The notes beneath the pieces were generated by a model that saw only the letters and a list, made by a program, of their open reading frames with translations, did no database searches and was not told the DNA's origin. Shown here one piece after another: positions 1 to 12,370 of a DNA stretch of 64,000 bases (within the stretch, counting starts at the first letter, position 1; each line of letters begins with the position of its first letter). The stretch is from Mycobacterium sp. SMC-4. GTDB taxonomy: Bacteria; Actinomycetota; Actinomycetes; Mycobacteriales; Mycobacteriaceae. Both the position numbers and the translations under genes were made by a program. The stretch lies in the NCBI RefSeq assembly GCF_025263265.1, contig NZ_CP079869.1, forward strand, positions 5,208,001-5,272,000. Direction: 5' to 3'.

Positions 1-753
1 CGTTCCCAGCGAGGTCAATTCGGGGCGGTGGTCGGCGATCGCCGGCGGAGCGGCGGTCAGGTGGCGGCTGATCACGATCGCCGGGTTGTCGTGCTTGAAC
101 GGTGGGGACCCGGTCAGCAGCTGAAAAGCTGTCGCCGCCAACGCGTACTGGTCGGCACGGCCGTCGATCTGTTCGTCCGCGGTCAATTGCTCGGGCGCAC
201 AGTAGGCCACCGTACCCACCGTCATGTTGGTGCCGGTCAATGCGCTGACCTCACCGAGTCGGCGGGCAATCCCGAAGTCGGCCAACATGATCCGCTCGTT
301 CTCGGTCTCCGGGTCTGCTATCAGGATGTTCGCCGGCTTGACGTCGCGGTGCAGCAGACCGCGCTGGTGCGCGTAATCGAGGGCCTCACCGACCGCGGTG
401 ACGATCCTGATCACCAGCGCCGGTGGCATCCCATCCGGGTACCGGTCGGCCAACAGCTGCGCGGCGTCGGTGCCCTCCACGTGGTCCATCGAGATCCACA
501 ACCGGCCGTCGAACTCGCCGCGGTCGTGCACCGCGACAATGTGGGGGTGCCACAGCGTGGCCGCGATGTCGGCCTCGCGGTGGAACCGCTCACGGTATTC
601 GTCGTCGGCGCAGACGCTGGCCGGCAGAACCTTCAGCGCGTCATACCGCGGCAGTCTGGGATGTTTGGCCACATACACCTCGCCCATCCCACCTGAACCC
701 AGCAACCGCGCAACGGTGTACCCCGAGATGACCTCGCCGGCGCTCAGCGGCAT
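1..753 (-). CDS. Serine/threonine protein kinase, 3' end cut by window edge
   Basis: The gene runs leftward from an ATG at 753 and is open to the window edge, so only the first 251 residues are visible. They form a Hanks-type kinase domain: glycine loop GSGGMGEVY near residue 20, catalytic loop HRDVKPAN near residue 137, DFG near 160 and an APE-like CAPEQ near 190. Bacterial kinases of this type usually have a juxtamembrane linker, one transmembrane helix and an extracellular sensor after the kinase domain; that part, if present, lies outside. The gene follows the DUF4331 gene on the same strand after 24 bp, so cotranscription with the mycolic-acid genes is possible. The substrate cannot be told. 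Confidence 0.93.
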   Translation of the reverse strand, partial: MPLSAGEVISGYTVARLLGSGGMGEVYVAKHPRLPRYDALKVLPASVCADDEYRERFHREADIAATLWHPHIVAVHDRGEFDGRLWISMDHVEGTDAAQLLADRYPDGMPPALVIRIVTAVGEALDYAHQRGLLHRDVKPANILIADPETENERIMLADFGIARRLGEVSALTGTNMTVGTVAYCAPEQLTADEQIDGRADQYALAATAFQLLTGSPPFKHDNPAIVISRHLTAAPPAIADHRPELTSLGT

Positions 754-777
754 GCGCGGAATCCTAGAGCCATGGCC

Positions 778-1695
778 TCAGTTGGGCGCACCGAGATACG
801 GGAACTCGGGCAGCAGGCCGTCGGGAGCATTGAGTCCGGAGAAACTCTTCTGTCCGTTGGTCAGAAACCTCGAACGGTAGTTGGCGACGTCGTCGGTCAG
901 GGTGCGACCGTTGGGGTATTCCACCGCCTCGGACGGGTTGTAGGACAACATGTCGGGCAGGGTGTCTTCGGCTTCGATGGCCGCGACCGCCTCCTCCCGG
1001 GAGTAGCCGCCGGTCTCGGCCATCAACTCGATCAGGTGGGCCATCCAGTGGGCGCGGTCCTGGTTCGGCTCACCGGCGCTGTACTCGGCGAGTTGCTCCT
1101 CGGTGGCGAAGAATCCACTGACCCACGGGTGGCCGACCCGGTCGGCATGCACCCACCGGCCATCGCGGAGCAGGCTGCAGCGCGCCCAGACGCGCACGCC
1201 GGGCTCCGCTCCCAGGTATGCGGTCGGCAATTCCACGGCCATCGCGATGACATTGGTGTCGGCGAACGACGCGTCGGCGCGGGCACCGGCGAAAAACGAG
1301 TACGAACCCGACTGCCACATCCGCGGCGTCTCGTCGAACGACACCTCGACGTCGCCGAAGATCCGCGAGCCTGCCGCTGCGTTGACGCGGGCATCGGCCT
1401 GCAGCGCGAGGTAAACGTCGACGCGCTGGCGAGGCGACCCGTGCGCCCCCGAGACGTCGCTGAACACGAAGTTGAACGCGATGTCGTTGCGCAGATCGCC
1501 GTCGTTGTCGACCGCGATGCGGTAAACCGCCCCCGGGCACATCGGACCTGCCTGCGGGTTCGCGGTGAGGATCAGCGCGGTGCGGCTCGGGTCCTTCGGG
1601 GACGGGAAGACGTACAGATCGCACAGGTCCAGCCGCGGGTCACCCAGCGGCGCAGCTCGTCGCAGCCCGGTGAAATCAGTCGACACAGCCTTCAT
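778..1695 (-). CDS. DUF4331 family protein
   Basis: A 305-residue protein starting at an ATG (1695). The segments DLCDLYVFPSP near the N-terminus, the repeated DNDGD/ND-type acidic motifs and the overall composition fit DUF4331, a family of unknown function found in many bacteria. I see no signal peptide or transmembrane helix. It lies 18 bp downstream of accD4 on the same strand, so it may be read from the same transcript. I know of no established role in mycolate synthesis, and position alone does not give one. Confidence 0.8.
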   Translation of the reverse strand: MKAVSTDFTGLRRAAPLGDPRLDLCDLYVFPSPKDPSRTALILTANPQAGPMCPGAVYRIAVDNDGDLRNDIAFNFVFSDVSGAHGSPRQRVDVYLALQADARVNAAAGSRIFGDVEVSFDETPRMWQSGSYSFFAGARADASFADTNVIAMAVELPTAYLGAEPGVRVWARCSLLRDGRWVHADRVGHPWVSGFFATEEQLAEYSAGEPNQDRAHWMAHLIELMAETGGYSREEAVAAIEAEDTLPDMLSYNPSEAVEYPNGRTLTDDVANYRSRFLTNGQKSFSGLNAPDGLLPEFPYLGAPN

Positions 1696-1713
1696 CCAAC
1701 CGCACGCCGGCGC

Positions 1714-3288
1714 CTAGATCGGAGTCAGGCCGTGTTTACGCTGCACACGGCTGATCTGCTTGTCGCGGAGCAGGTGCAACGACTTGCGCAGCAGCAGCCG
1801 GGTTTCGTGCGGCTCGACGACACCGTCGATGAAACCGCGTTCGGCAGCCACCCAGGGCACCGCCATGGTGGCGTTGTAACCCTCGATGAAATCGGCCTTG
1901 ATCTTCTGCACCTCGGGCGCGGTCGGATCGGGGAACCGCTTGACCAGCAACTGCGCCGCACCTTCGGCGCCGATCACCGCGATGCGCGCGGTCGGCCAGG
2001 CGAAGTTGAAGTCGGCGGTCAGCTGCTTGGAACCCATCACGGCGTACGCACCGCCGTAGGACTTGCGGATCGTGATGGTGATCTTGGGGACGTCAGCTTC
2101 GACCACGGCATTGAGGAAGCGGCCGCCACGCTTGATGATGCCGCCTTTTTCCTGCTGCACACCGGGCATGAAGCCGGGTGTGTCGACGACGAACACCAGC
2201 GGGGTGTTGAACGAGTCGCAGAACCGGACGAAGCGGGCGGCTTTGTCGGAGGCCTCGTTGTCGATCGCACCCGACATGTGCATCGGCTGGTTGGCGATCA
2301 CGCCGACCGGGCGCCCGTCGACGCGCGCGAACGCGGTGATGATGGCCGGGCCGGACTGCTCGCCGACCGGGAACACGTCACCGTCGTCGAAGATCCGCAG
2401 CAGGATCTCCATCATGTCGTAGGCCTGGTTGTCGTTGTCCGGCACGATCGCGTCGAGCTCGAGGTCGTGCGGGGTGATTTCCGGCTCCAGGCCGGGGTTG
2501 ACGATCGGCGGGTCGTCGAAGGTGTTGGCCGGCAAGAAGCTCAGATAGTCGCGCACGTACTGGAACGCCGCTGCCTCGGACTCCACGACCTGGTGGATGT
2601 TGCCGTAGCGGGCCTGGGCTTCGGCGCCGCCGAGCTCGTCAAGGGTGACGTCTTCGCCGGTGACGTCCTTGATGACGTCCGGGCCGGTGACGAACATGTA
2701 GCCCTGGTCGCGCACCGCGACGACGAGGTCGGTCTGGATCGGCGAGTACACCGCGCCGCCGGCACACTTGCCGAAGATCAGCGAGACCTCGGGCACCAGG
2801 CCGCGCAGCAACTCGTGACGCCGACCCAATTCGGCGTACCAGGCCAGCGATGTCGCGGCGTCCTGGATACGGGCTCCCCCGGAGTCATTGATGCCGATGA
2901 TCGGGCAGCCGACCATGGCCACCCACTCCATCAACCGGGCAACCTTGCGGCCGAACATCTCCCCGACCGATCCCTGGAACACCGTCTGGTCGTGGCTGAA
3001 CACCCCGACCGGGCGGCCGTTGATGGTGCCGTGGCCGGTGACCACGCCGTCGCCGAACAGCGCATCCGGATCGCCCGGTGTCTTGGCCAGCGCACCGATC
3101 TCCAGGAAGCTGCCCGGGTCCAGCAGCGAGTAGATGCGGTCCCGCGCGCTGGGGATGCCCTTCTTGGCCCGCTTGGCGACCGCTTTCTCGCCGCCCGGCT
3201 CCTTGGCCTGTTCGAGCTTGTCGCGCAGCTCCGCCAGCAGCTCGGCGGTGGTCTTCGGGTGGTGGGTGGGAGGCACCTTCGTCGTCAC
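1714..3288 (-). CDS. accD4: Acyl-CoA carboxylase beta subunit AccD4
   Basis: A 524-residue carboxyltransferase subunit. AccD4 is known to work with AccA3 and AccD5/AccE to carboxylate the long acyl-CoA that becomes the alpha branch of mycolic acid, supplying Pks13. Both crotonase-like halves are visible, with glycine-rich oxyanion segments GGARIQDAA in the N-terminal half and [11 protein letters not shown] in the C-terminal half. The start is a GTG at 3288 that overlaps the pks13 stop by 4 bases (GTGA), which implies translational coupling. The order fadD32-pks13-accD4 is the conserved mycolate condensation cluster, which supports the AccD4 assignment over other AccD paralogues. Confidence 0.96.
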   Translation of the reverse strand: MTTKVPPTHHPKTTAELLAELRDKLEQAKEPGGEKAVAKRAKKGIPSARDRIYSLLDPGSFLEIGALAKTPGDPDALFGDGVVTGHGTINGRPVGVFSHDQTVFQGSVGEMFGRKVARLMEWVAMVGCPIIGINDSGGARIQDAATSLAWYAELGRRHELLRGLVPEVSLIFGKCAGGAVYSPIQTDLVVAVRDQGYMFVTGPDVIKDVTGEDVTLDELGGAEAQARYGNIHQVVESEAAAFQYVRDYLSFLPANTFDDPPIVNPGLEPEITPHDLELDAIVPDNDNQAYDMMEILLRIFDDGDVFPVGEQSGPAIITAFARVDGRPVGVIANQPMHMSGAIDNEASDKAARFVRFCDSFNTPLVFVVDTPGFMPGVQQEKGGIIKRGGRFLNAVVEADVPKITITIRKSYGGAYAVMGSKQLTADFNFAWPTARIAVIGAEGAAQLLVKRFPDPTAPEVQKIKADFIEGYNATMAVPWVAAERGFIDGVVEPHETRLLLRKSLHLLRDKQISRVQRKHGLTPI

Positions 3289-6200
3289 GCCTGAGTCTCC
3301 TTTGCCTGGCTGCCCTCGATCGCGTTGATCGCCGCGCTCATGTGTGCACCGACCTTTGCAATGTACGGCTCGTCGATGGCCTGGATGTGTTCACCCCCGA
3401 TTGGCACCACCTCGAGATCCTCGACGAACTCACCCCAGCCACCGTCGGGTTGACGGATCGCGTAGCGCGGCTCGAAGAAGATCGCGTCGTCGTGGTAGCG
3501 GTCGGCCATGTACAGCGTGACGTGACCGTCGTAGGGCTGGATCTCAGCGGTCTCGAGCAGGCGGTTGTCCAGGTAGGACGTGCGCTGGTGCTCGATGATG
3601 CCGCCCGGGATGTCGACGCCGCTCTGCTTGACCGCGTCGAGCACGAACCGCACCTGACCCTCGTCGTCGAGTTCCTCGAGCTGCTCGTAGGGAATCTCGG
3701 GGATCTCGACATTGAAGGTGCGTTGGGCGAACAGCGCGTAGCGGTCCCAGCGCGCCCGCGTCTCCTCCTTGGTCTGCGGCACCTCCTCGCCGGGACGCAC
3801 CATGTCGATCAAACCGACGAAGCGGACGTCAGCACCGGCGCGCTTGAGCCCGATCGCGCAGGCGTAAGCCAGCGCACCACCCAGCGACCAGCCGACCAGG
3901 ATGTAAGGGCCGTTGCCTTGGATCTCCCTCAGCTTCGGCAGATACTCGGCCGCCCGCTCCTCGACCGAACCCTCGACCCGCTCGAACCCGTACATCGGGG
4001 TGTCCGGCGGCAACCGCTTGAGCAGCGGCTCGTAGACGGCGGTGTTACCCCCGGCCGGGTGAAAGACGAACACCGGGATCCGCGTCGACCCCTCGGGCCT
4101 GGCGCGGATGGTCCGGACGAACCCGTCGAGCTCACCGGCGTCCATCAGCTCGCGCACCGTACTCGCCAGCTGCTCGATGGTTCCCGCACTGCTGACCTGC
4201 TCGACGGTGACGGTGCCCTCGGCACGCTCGGAGAGCCGCTCGGCCATCTTCTGCGCCGTCGCCTCGTCGATCTTCGGCAACTCGTTGAAGACACCGCCGG
4301 GCGATTTGCCGGTTACGATCGCCCACGTCGCGAAGGTGACGCGCTCAGCGGCGTCGCGGGGCGGGACGTCGGCGCCCAACGCCTCGGTGACCGCTTCCTG
4401 GGTCAGCACCTTCGCGGCCAGCCCTGCGGCACTGGGCTTCTCGGCCGACGGGCCGCTGGGATCGGTCGGCGGCGCCGGGATCTGAGCCTCCACGGCATCG
4501 GTGGCGATCTGCTCGGCCGCCGGCTGCTCGGGCGCTGCGGCAATGGGGTGCCCGGCGTCGGCCAGCTTGGCCTCCAGCTCGGCGACCGTGCTGGCGCCAC
4601 CCATCAGTTCGGCCTGGTCGGCGGCGATCTCCTCGGCGCTCTTGCCCTTCTGCGCCTCGGCGATCTGGTCGACCTCGTCGCGGTGCTCGACGGCATAGGC
4701 GATCAGCTTCTCCACCGCGTAGAGGTTCGCGTCGCGCACGGCGGTCAACTGAATCGGCGGCAGGTCGAAGTCGTACTCGACCCGGTTCTTGATCCGCACG
4801 GCCATCAGCGAATCCAGACCGAGTTCGATCAGCGGCACCTCCCAGGGCAGGTCCTCGGGGGCGTAACCCATCGCGGCGCCGACGATCGCACCGAGCCGGT
4901 CGGCGATCGTCTCGCCGGACTCCGGTGACCACTTCGCGAAACCGGCCGCCAAACCCGCTCCGGCGGTGAGGTTGTCGTGCAGGATATCGGCATCTTCTTC
5001 CGGTTCCTCCGCCGCCGGGGCCGCGACCATGGACTCAGCGATCGTGCCGGCCCCTACTGCCGTCGGCAGCGCGGTCTGGGCCCCGTCGCGAGTGACGATG
5101 GCGTCGTAGACGAGAGTGAAGGATTCGTCGATGCGGGCGTGCACCTGCACGCTGGCCCCGCCCGGATGCCGGGTCAACGTGGTGACCAGGCGGGCATCGT
5201 CTGCGGGAACAGCGCGCTGCTCGGACGCGGTCAGCCGGGCATCCGGAAGCACCGCTGCAGCAGCGGCTTTCACCAGGGCGGCCAGATCGGTGCCGCCCCG
5301 TGCGGCGTACTCCCACACGTGCTTGCCATCGGGCGTCGCGACATGGTTGCCCGGCATCACCGTAGAGCTGTCCCCGGTGAACCGCGCCAGGAGCCAGTGC
5401 GGCTTGCGCTTGAACCGGGTCGGTGGGATGTCGGCGAAATCCAGCGCCCCGGCCAGCCCGCGGGAACGGCGCGGGAACAGTGTCCGGAAATCCAGGTCAT
5501 GACCGTGCACGAACAGGTGCGCCATCGCCGAGGTCATCGAGTCGACCTCGTCCTGCTTGCGCGCCAACGTCGGAATCAGTTGCGCATCATGCAATCCCGC
5601 GACCGCAGTGGTCAGCCCGACCTGCATCAGCGCGACCGGGTTGGGGGCCAACTCCAGGAAAGTGGTGTGCCCGTTGTCCACGGCATTGCGGATGCCGTGG
5701 GTGAAGTACACGCTGTGGCGCAGGCCCTTCTTCCAATAGTCGACATCGTGGATCGCATCCGACCCGGCCCGGATCAGGCTGCCCTCGTGGACGGTCGAGT
5801 AGTACGGCACCTGCACCGGACGCGCCTCGATGCCCTGCAGTTCGGCGGCCAGTTCGCCGAGCAGCGGGTCCATCTGCGAGGTGTGGCTGGCTCCCTTGGT
5901 CTGGAACTTGCGAGCGAAGCGCCCCTCGGCCTCGGCGCGCTCGATGATCGCGTCGACCTGCTCGGGCGGGCCCCCGATGACCGTCTGAGTGGGCGCGGCG
6001 TACACGCACACCTCAAGGTTCTTGAAATCGGAGAAGACGGTCTCGATCTCCTCGGCCGAGTACTCGACCAACGCCATCAGTCGGATGTACTCGCCGAACA
6101 GCATCGCTTCGCCCTCGCCCATCAGGTGCGAACGCGAGCAGATCGTGCGGGTGGCGTCTTCGAGCGACAGGCCGCCGGAGAAGTACGCCGCAGCCGCCTC

Positions 6201-8687
6201 ACCCAGCGACTGCCCGATCAGCGCACCAGGCTTGGCGCCGTGTGACTTCAGCAGCTCGCCGAGAGCGACCTGGATCGCGAAGATGACCAGTTGCACCTTC
6301 TCGATCGGGAGCTCGGTGGTCTCGTCGGTGTAGTCGATCGCGTCGTCGAGAATGAGCTCGAGAATGGAATGCCCGCGCTCGTCCTGAATGAGGCTGTCGA
6401 CCTTGTCGATCCACTCGGCGAAGGTGGCGTTGCGCAGATACAGGCTCTTGGCCATCTTGCGGTGCTGAGCACCGAAGCCAGCCAGCACCCACACCGGTCC
6501 GTTGGTGACCGGACCGTCGGCGGCCAGGACACTGGGATGCGGCTTGCCGTCGGCCAGCGCCCGCAACCCGGCGACCGCCTCGTCGTGGTCGTGGGCCAAC
6601 ACGACCGCGCGCGAGCGGCCATGGTTGCGCCGCGACAACGAACGCCCGATCGACTCCAGCGAGGATTCCCGGCCGGCAGGGCTGTCGACCCAGTCGGCCA
6701 GCTCGGCGGCGGTGGCCCGCTTGCGCGAGGTCAAAAAGCCCGAAACAGCCAGCGGGATCAGCGGTGTAGCCGGGTTCTCCGCCTCGGCCGCGGCCAGTTC
6801 CTCGCGGGCGATCTCCAGCAGCCGTAGCGCCTCGTCGGTCAGCCCGGGCAACTCCGGATCCTCGCCGGAAGCCTGTCCGTAGAAATCGTCGTCACCGCGG
6901 GTGTCGTCGTCATCGTCATCGTCATGTGCGAACTCGCCGAACTCGTCCATCCGCACACCGCCGACGTACACCGCCTGGGCGTCGTCGGTGGCTGGTGTGA
7001 CGACCGCGACGTCGGGCTCGGGCATGGGCTCCACCAGATCGGTGGGCAGCACCTCGCGCAGCACCAGATGCGCGTTGGCGCCGCCGAATCCAAAGCCCGA
7101 CACGCCCGCCACGGCGTGGCCGCTGTAGCGGGGCCAGTCGGTGACGGCGTCGGCGACCTTGAGGTGCTCGGCGTCGAAGTCGATGTACGGGTTGGGCCCC
7201 GCATAATTGATCGACGGAGGAATCTTGTTGCGCTGCAGCGACAATGCCACCTTGGCCAGGCTGGCCGCACCGGCCGCAGATTCCAGGTGTCCGAGGTTGG
7301 ACTTCACCGCACCCAGCAGCGCCGGCTTATCGGCGGCGCGCCCGCGGCCGATGACCCGGCCCAGTGCGTCGGCCTCGATCGGGTCACCGAGGATGGTGCC
7401 GGTGCCATGCGCCTCGACGTAGTCGACGTCGCGGGGGTTGATGCCGGCGTCCTTGTAGGCCTTGCGTAGCACCGCTTCCTGCGCGTCGGGGTTCGGCGCG
7501 AGCAGACCGTTGGACCGGCCGTCGTGGTTGACCGCGCTACCGGCGATCACCGCCAGGATGTCGTCGCCGTCGCGGCGCGCATCGGCCAGTCGCTTGAGCA
7601 CCAGCATCCCGCCGCCCTCGGAGCGGGCGTACCCGTCGGCGTCCGAGGAGAACGACTTGATCCGCCCGTCGGGCGCCAGCACCCCACCCACTTCGTCGAA
7701 TCCCACGGTGACCAGCGGTGTCACCAGGGCGTTGACGCCGCCGGCGATCACCACGTCGGCATCGCCGGCGCGCAGCGCCTTGACGCCCTCGTGCACGGCC
7801 ACCAGCGACGACGAGCAGGCGGTGTCGATGGCCATCGACGGGCCACGGAAGTCGTAGAAGTAGGAGACCCGGTTGGCGATGATCGAGCTCGCGGTGCCGG
7901 TGATCGCGTAGGGGTGCGCGGTCGACGGATCTGCCACGCCCAGGAAGCTGTAGTCGTTGGTGGAGCTGCCGACGTAGACGCCGACGTTCTCACCGCGCAG
8001 GCTCGACGCGGGAATTCGCGCATGCTCCAATGCTTCCCACGTCAGCTCCAGCGCCATCCGCTGCTGCGGGTCGATGTTGTCGGCTTCCATCTTCGACAGC
8101 GCGAAGAACTCGGCGTCGAAACCCTTGATGTCGGACAGGTAGCCACCGCGGGTGCGGGCCTTGGCCACCCGTTCGGCGACCCGAGGCTCGGAGAGAAACT
8201 CCGACCAACGCCCCTCCGGCAGGTCGGTGATCGCGTCACGGCCCGCCAGCAGCGCCTCCCACGCCTGGTCGGGGGTGTTCATGTCGCCGGGGAAACGGGT
8301 TCCGATCCCGACGATGGCGATGTTGAGCTGACCTTCGTCGCCGTCGCGCGACCAGTCCTCGGCATCGAGCGCTTCGGTGTCCTGTTCGGGCTCGCCTTCG
8401 ACGATCACCGTCGCCAACGACTCGATCGTCGGGTGGCGGAAGGCCACGGTGGCCGTCAACGTCACGCCGGTGAGATCCTCGATGTCGCTGGCCATCGCGA
8501 CCGCGTCACGCGAGGACAAACCCAATTCCACCATCGGCGCGGTTTCGCTGACCGAATCCGGTGACTGACCCGTCGCATTGCCGATCCAGTTGCGCAACCA
8601 CTCCCGCATCTCGGCGACGGTAAGATCGGGCCCATTCTTGGGAGCCGCGGGCGAAACCGAATCTTCTTGTGGTTCAGTCATGTTCAC
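3285..8687 (-). CDS. pks13: Mycolic acid condensing polyketide synthase Pks13
   Basis: An 1800-residue type I polyketide synthase that joins the FadD32-activated meromycolyl chain to the carboxylated alpha branch, giving the beta-keto mycolate precursor. Domain order: N-terminal ACP (LGLSSR, Ser59), ketosynthase (DTACSSS, Cys291), acyltransferase (GQSLG, Ser827), second ACP (LGLDSL, Ser1293) and C-terminal thioesterase (GWSLGG, Ser1601). No KR, DH or ER is seen, as expected. The linker between KS and AT carries a run of seven aspartates. The start is GTG at 8687 with GAGG 4 bases upstream; an ATG two codons later (8681) is also possible. The gene lies 57 bp after fadD32 and overlaps accD4 by 4 bases. 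Confidence 0.97.
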   Translation of the reverse strand: MNMTEPQEDSVSPAAPKNGPDLTVAEMREWLRNWIGNATGQSPDSVSETAPMVELGLSSRDAVAMASDIEDLTGVTLTATVAFRHPTIESLATVIVEGEPEQDTEALDAEDWSRDGDEGQLNIAIVGIGTRFPGDMNTPDQAWEALLAGRDAITDLPEGRWSEFLSEPRVAERVAKARTRGGYLSDIKGFDAEFFALSKMEADNIDPQQRMALELTWEALEHARIPASSLRGENVGVYVGSSTNDYSFLGVADPSTAHPYAITGTASSIIANRVSYFYDFRGPSMAIDTACSSSLVAVHEGVKALRAGDADVVIAGGVNALVTPLVTVGFDEVGGVLAPDGRIKSFSSDADGYARSEGGGMLVLKRLADARRDGDDILAVIAGSAVNHDGRSNGLLAPNPDAQEAVLRKAYKDAGINPRDVDYVEAHGTGTILGDPIEADALGRVIGRGRAADKPALLGAVKSNLGHLESAAGAASLAKVALSLQRNKIPPSINYAGPNPYIDFDAEHLKVADAVTDWPRYSGHAVAGVSGFGFGGANAHLVLREVLPTDLVEPMPEPDVAVVTPATDDAQAVYVGGVRMDEFGEFAHDDDDDDDTRGDDDFYGQASGEDPELPGLTDEALRLLEIAREELAAAEAENPATPLIPLAVSGFLTSRKRATAAELADWVDSPAGRESSLESIGRSLSRRNHGRSRAVVLAHDHDEAVAGLRALADGKPHPSVLAADGPVTNGPVWVLAGFGAQHRKMAKSLYLRNATFAEWIDKVDSLIQDERGHSILELILDDAIDYTDETTELPIEKVQLVIFAIQVALGELLKSHGAKPGALIGQSLGEAAAAYFSGGLSLEDATRTICSRSHLMGEGEAMLFGEYIRLMALVEYSAEEIETVFSDFKNLEVCVYAAPTQTVIGGPPEQVDAIIERAEAEGRFARKFQTKGASHTSQMDPLLGELAAELQGIEARPVQVPYYSTVHEGSLIRAGSDAIHDVDYWKKGLRHSVYFTHGIRNAVDNGHTTFLELAPNPVALMQVGLTTAVAGLHDAQLIPTLARKQDEVDSMTSAMAHLFVHGHDLDFRTLFPRRSRGLAGALDFADIPPTRFKRKPHWLLARFTGDSSTVMPGNHVATPDGKHVWEYAARGGTDLAALVKAAAAAVLPDARLTASEQRAVPADDARLVTTLTRHPGGASVQVHARIDESFTLVYDAIVTRDGAQTALPTAVGAGTIAESMVAAPAAEEPEEDADILHDNLTAGAGLAAGFAKWSPESGETIADRLGAIVGAAMGYAPEDLPWEVPLIELGLDSLMAVRIKNRVEYDFDLPPIQLTAVRDANLYAVEKLIAYAVEHRDEVDQIAEAQKGKSAEEIAADQAELMGGASTVAELEAKLADAGHPIAAAPEQPAAEQIATDAVEAQIPAPPTDPSGPSAEKPSAAGLAAKVLTQEAVTEALGADVPPRDAAERVTFATWAIVTGKSPGGVFNELPKIDEATAQKMAERLSERAEGTVTVEQVSSAGTIEQLASTVRELMDAGELDGFVRTIRARPEGSTRIPVFVFHPAGGNTAVYEPLLKRLPPDTPMYGFERVEGSVEERAAEYLPKLREIQGNGPYILVGWSLGGALAYACAIGLKRAGADVRFVGLIDMVRPGEEVPQTKEETRARWDRYALFAQRTFNVEIPEIPYEQLEELDDEGQVRFVLDAVKQSGVDIPGGIIEHQRTSYLDNRLLETAEIQPYDGHVTLYMADRYHDDAIFFEPRYAIRQPDGGWGEFVEDLEVVPIGGEHIQAIDEPYIAKVGAHMSAAINAIEGSQAKETQA

Positions 8688-8744
8688 ATAACCTCGCGAT
8701 CGGCAGCCGAGCAGCCGCCGTGGCCGTTGATGTAGTTGACAGCG

Positions 8745-10634
8745 TCAGTCCGATTCGTCGGGGAACGCGTTGGCGACCTTGCCGCTGCGTAGGCTCCCGT
8801 CGAGGTAGGCCGACCGGCAGGCGCGCCGGCCGATCTTGCCGCTGGAGGTCCGCGGGATGGCGCCGGCCGCGGTGAGCAGCACGTCGCGCACCGTCACCCC
8901 GTGCCGTACCGCGATCGCGGCGCGGATCTCGTCGACGATCGGCCCCATGTCGAGTTTGTGCGAGCCGGGCGCACGCTCGCCGACGATGACGAGTTGCTCC
9001 GAGGTGTCCTCGGGGTCACGCTTGAGGCCTGCGTGCGTGTCGGCGAACACCTCGTCGGGCAGCTGGTTGGCCGGCACCGAGAACGCCGCGACGAACCCGG
9101 TACGCAGGGCTTTGGTGGCTTCCTGGGCGGAGTACTCCAGATCCTGCGGATAGTGGTTGCGGCCGTCGATGATCACCAGATCCTTCACGCGCCCGGTGAT
9201 GTAAAGCTCCCCGTCGTGGTAGGCGCCCAGGTCCCCGGTGCGCACCCAGGTGCTGTCGTCGGGCGCCCCTTCGGCGTGCGACGGGTTGGTGCGCGATTTG
9301 AGGATGTTCTGAAAGGTGGCCAAGGTTTCCTCAGGCTTGTCCCAGTAGCCGGTGCCCATGTTCTGCCCGCTGATCCAGATCTCGCCGATCTGCCCGTCCG
9401 GAAGTTCGGTGGCGGTGTCGTTGTCGACGATCACCGCCCACTCGGCCACTCCGATCTTGCCGGCGCCGGCCTGGGCAACCGCCTTGGGCGAGTCGTCGGG
9501 CACCTGGACGAACCGGTGGTTGTTGAGCTCGTCGCGGTCGACCGAGATGATCGTGGGCATCTGGTTCATCGGCGTGGTCGACACGAACAGCGTGGCCTCG
9601 GCCAGTCCGTAGGACGGCTTGATGGCCTGCGGTTTGAATCCGTGGGGACCGAATGCCTCGTTGAACCGGCGCACCGTGGCTGCCGAGATGGGCTCGCTGC
9701 CATTGAGAATGCACTTGATGTTGGACAGGTCCAGTGGTTCTTCACCGTCCTTGGGCACACCGCGCGCGGCGGCATGGTCGAACGCGAAGTTCGGCGCGAC
9801 GGAGATGGTTCCGCCGGTGTCACCTTCCTTGCGGGCCATCTCCCGGATCCACCGTCCGGGTCGACGCACGAACGCCGCCGGGGTCATGAACGAGATGTAG
9901 TGACCGATCATCGGTGACAGCAGGACCGTGATCAGACCCATGTCATGGAAGAACGGCAGCCACGACACCCCACGGTCACCCTCTTCACCCTCGAGGGCTT
10001 CGATCACCTGCACCACGTTGGTGGCCAGGTTCAGGTGGGTGATCTGCACGCCGGTCGGGATCCGCGTCGAGCCCGAGGTGTACTGCAGGTAGGCGATGGT
10101 GTCATGGGCGACGTCGACCGGCTCCCAAGTGGCGCCGACCTCGTTGGGCACCGCGTCGACAGCGATGACGCGCGGACGCTGGTTGGCCGGCCGGGTGCGG
10201 AAGAACTTGCGCACCCCTTCGGCGGCTGCCGTGGTGGTCAGGATCGCCGACGGATTGCAGTCGTCGAGCACGGCGTGCAAACGGCCGACGTGGCCAGGCT
10301 CATTCGGATCGAACAGCGGCACGGCGATCCGGCCTGAGTACAGCGTGCCGAAGAACGCAACCAGGTACTCGAGGTTCTGCGGGCACAGGATGGCCACGCG
10401 GTCACCGGGCTGGGTCACTTGCTGCAACCGGGCGCCGACTGCGCGGTTGCGGACGCTGAAGTCGGCCCAGTTCAGGTCACGGGCCACCCCATCACGTTCG
10501 GTGGAGAAGTCCAGGAAGCGGTAGGCCAGCTTGTCGCCACGTACCTTCGCCCATCGCTCGACGTGTTTGACCAGGCTCCCGTTGTCGGGGAATTTGATCA
10601 ATCCGTCCTTGATGAACGGGTTGTGGAAGGCCAT
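8745..10634 (-). CDS. fadD32: Long-chain fatty-acyl-AMP ligase FadD32
   Basis: A 629-residue adenylate-forming enzyme. FadD32 converts the C50-60 meromycolic acid to an acyl-adenylate and loads it on the N-terminal ACP of Pks13. The ATP-binding loop [12 protein letters not shown], the [11 protein letters not shown] segment, the WVRTGDLG segment and the hinge [10 protein letters not shown] are all present. I chose the ATG at 10634 because GGAGTAGAG precedes it directly; an in-frame TTG five codons upstream is less likely. It is the first gene of the fadD32-pks13-accD4 cluster, with a 199-bp upstream gap that probably holds the promoter. Confidence 0.96.
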   Translation of the reverse strand: MAFHNPFIKDGLIKFPDNGSLVKHVERWAKVRGDKLAYRFLDFSTERDGVARDLNWADFSVRNRAVGARLQQVTQPGDRVAILCPQNLEYLVAFFGTLYSGRIAVPLFDPNEPGHVGRLHAVLDDCNPSAILTTTAAAEGVRKFFRTRPANQRPRVIAVDAVPNEVGATWEPVDVAHDTIAYLQYTSGSTRIPTGVQITHLNLATNVVQVIEALEGEEGDRGVSWLPFFHDMGLITVLLSPMIGHYISFMTPAAFVRRPGRWIREMARKEGDTGGTISVAPNFAFDHAAARGVPKDGEEPLDLSNIKCILNGSEPISAATVRRFNEAFGPHGFKPQAIKPSYGLAEATLFVSTTPMNQMPTIISVDRDELNNHRFVQVPDDSPKAVAQAGAGKIGVAEWAVIVDNDTATELPDGQIGEIWISGQNMGTGYWDKPEETLATFQNILKSRTNPSHAEGAPDDSTWVRTGDLGAYHDGELYITGRVKDLVIIDGRNHYPQDLEYSAQEATKALRTGFVAAFSVPANQLPDEVFADTHAGLKRDPEDTSEQLVIVGERAPGSHKLDMGPIVDEIRAAIAVRHGVTVRDVLLTAAGAIPRTSSGKIGRRACRSAYLDGSLRSGKVANAFPDESD

Positions 10635-10833
10635 CTCTACTCCAATCAAGCGGGACGGTGCCCCGCCGGAATCTTTGCGGAATATTCATCCCGAACCCGA
10701 AGATCGTACCGGGGAGTAGGCCCCCCACCCCATCAGCCGCCGGTGTCGCTCTTAGATTTTCCTTAATCTGGGGGTAATGCTATGCGACCTGCGCGGGCGT
10801 GCCAAATTTCAGCCGGTTCGTGTCGGTTACGGG
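10635..10833 (-). promoter_or_regulatory. Upstream region of fadD32, probable promoter
   Basis: A 199-bp gap between the Culp6 gene stop and fadD32. It includes an AT-rich inverted repeat, AGATT-TTCCTT-AATCT, at 10754-10769, in otherwise GC-rich DNA. The gap is long enough for a promoter and operator for the mycolate cluster. No terminator with a T tract is visible, so readthrough from the upstream gene cannot be excluded. That the repeat is an operator is inference. Confidence 0.4.
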
Positions 10834-11841
10834 TCAGCCATGTTTTGGCTGCGGCGCGTTATCGACCAGGTCCTGTGCCCAGTTCAGCGTCCACTGGGTG
10901 GCCGACATGCCATCGACGTTCCAGAACTGCGGAGTGGCGTACATCGCATGCACCGGCTGTCCCGCGCCCCCGGCCAGCGTGCTCAGTGTCTGCGGCAGGT
11001 TCACGATGGAGAATGCCGACTCCGGGGCCGCGCAGATCAGATCACCCCGCGCGCAGATCTCGTAGGTGCGGTTGTCGAGCGCACCGAAGCCGTCGGGCCG
11101 CGGCCCCGACATCGTCAGGCCCAGCGCCGAGAGCGTGGGAACTTCGTGCAGCGTGATCTCAGCGCCCTGACCCGGCGGGTTCGGGCCGATATCCTGACCC
11201 ACGCCGGTCTGGCGCCGACCGTCGGCGATCAGCGTCACCCCCAGCACCAAATCCTCGTCGACCGGACCACGCCCGTTGCCGATGTCGCTGGCGAGGTCTC
11301 CGGCGATCACCGCGCCTTGCGAGAAGCCGACGAGTACATAGCTGGTCAACGGGCAGCGGTCGTTCATCTCGGTCATCGCCTTGATGGTCGCCTGCGTGCC
11401 CTCGGCGCGGCTGTCGTTGTAGTCCATCTGACCGTCATTGGCGAACGGGTTCCGGAACTGTGCGGTGTAGGGGACGGTGAACACTTCCAATCGATCCCCG
11501 CCGAACTGCGCCCGGATCGGATTGGTGACGTTGAGCAGCAACGCGGCCGGGAACTGCGCCGGGTTGAACGGATCGAGGGCCACCGAGGACTCCCAGGTGC
11601 CCGGGATCGACACCAACTGGACATCCGGACAGCTCGCGTCCTGGAACTCCGGCCGCGGCTTGGCGGTGGGCGGCACTGCGGTCGGGGGCACCACCGTCGG
11701 AGGCACCGCTGACGGTGGCGCGTCAGGGCGGCGCACCACGACGATCACGATGGCGACGATCAACACCACCACCAGGCCCACGGCGCCGGCGGCGGTCAGC
11801 GCGAGCAAGCGGTGGCGTTTCCGCCGGTTGGTCTTCGCCAT
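10834..11841 (-). CDS. culp6: Cutinase-family phospholipase/thioesterase (Rv3802c/Culp6-like)
   Basis: A 335-residue protein with an N-terminal membrane anchor (residues 12-37, strongly hydrophobic after RRKRHR), a Pro/Thr-rich spacer of repeated VPPT units (44-64) and a cutinase-like alpha/beta-hydrolase domain. The catalytic triad is visible as GFSQG (Ser174), Asp267 and His298. The M. tuberculosis homologue Rv3802c is an essential envelope phospholipase/thioesterase thought to act in mycolate metabolism or membrane stress. The position directly upstream of fadD32 matches. Start ATG 11841; 19 bp separate it from the DUF732 gene. Confidence 0.92.
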   Translation of the reverse strand: MAKTNRRKRHRLLALTAAGAVGLVVVLIVAIVIVVVRRPDAPPSAVPPTVVPPTAVPPTAKPRPEFQDASCPDVQLVSIPGTWESSVALDPFNPAQFPAALLLNVTNPIRAQFGGDRLEVFTVPYTAQFRNPFANDGQMDYNDSRAEGTQATIKAMTEMNDRCPLTSYVLVGFSQGAVIAGDLASDIGNGRGPVDEDLVLGVTLIADGRRQTGVGQDIGPNPPGQGAEITLHEVPTLSALGLTMSGPRPDGFGALDNRTYEICARGDLICAAPESAFSIVNLPQTLSTLAGGAGQPVHAMYATPQFWNVDGMSATQWTLNWAQDLVDNAPQPKHG

Positions 11842-11860
11842 AAAAGTTCACGCGCTCCTG

Positions 11861-12307
11861 TTAGCAGAGTCGGTCGGTCGCGATGCGAATGTAGTCGGCC
11901 GTCGTGTCATGCAACGCCGGGTCGTCCGGGTCGGTGCGCACCATCGGCGCGATGAAGTCCCACACCGCCTCGTCGGACTGCCTGGCCGCCCGGGCCTGAC
12001 ACACATAAGAACCGATGCTCAGCGCCGTCAGGTCGTTGACCGGCTCGATACCGGCGGCGTGTAGTTCGTCGAGGTAGGCGCGCTGCCGGTCGGTGACCAC
12101 CAGCGCGTTGGATTCCTCACCCGGCACCCCTGGGCCCGGCAGATTGGGGCCGGACTGACCGTGCACCGGCGCGGGCTCCATCTCTGAGGTCAATCCCGAC
12201 GTCATGTCGTCACCGGGCGAACAACCGGTCAGCCACACTGCCGGCACAGCGAGCAGCGCGGACAGTCCTGCCATCCCTGCTTTCGCCGAGCGCGACCCGT
12301 GTTGCAC
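11861..12307 (-). CDS. DUF732 lipoprotein
   Basis: A small exported protein of about 148 residues. The N-terminus has a positively charged start, a hydrophobic stretch and a lipobox LTGC, so it is probably a lipoprotein. The C-terminal part (YLDELHAAGI to DRLC) fits DUF732, a mycobacterial domain of small secreted helical proteins with two conserved cysteines and unknown function. The start is uncertain: GTG 12307 is used here, TTG 12316 and ATG 12274 are in frame. It lies between the MPT51-like gene and the Culp6 gene on the same strand. Confidence 0.75.
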   Translation of the reverse strand: MQHGSRSAKAGMAGLSALLAVPAVWLTGCSPGDDMTSGLTSEMEPAPVHGQSGPNLPGPGVPGEESNALVVTDRQRAYLDELHAAGIEPVNDLTALSIGSYVCQARAARQSDEAVWDFIAPMVRTDPDDPALHDTTADYIRIATDRLC

Positions 12308-12370
12308 GCAGTCCAAGGTACCGGCCGGTTGCTGAGGATCGGCTGAGCGACCTGTGATGCCGCGGGGCTC

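Noticed and set aside
772..3294. Very long open frame on the plus strand opposite accD4
   Set aside because: It is the antisense shadow of a conserved gene in high-GC DNA; composition is Arg/Val/Asp-rich with no domain, and accD4 on the other strand is certain.
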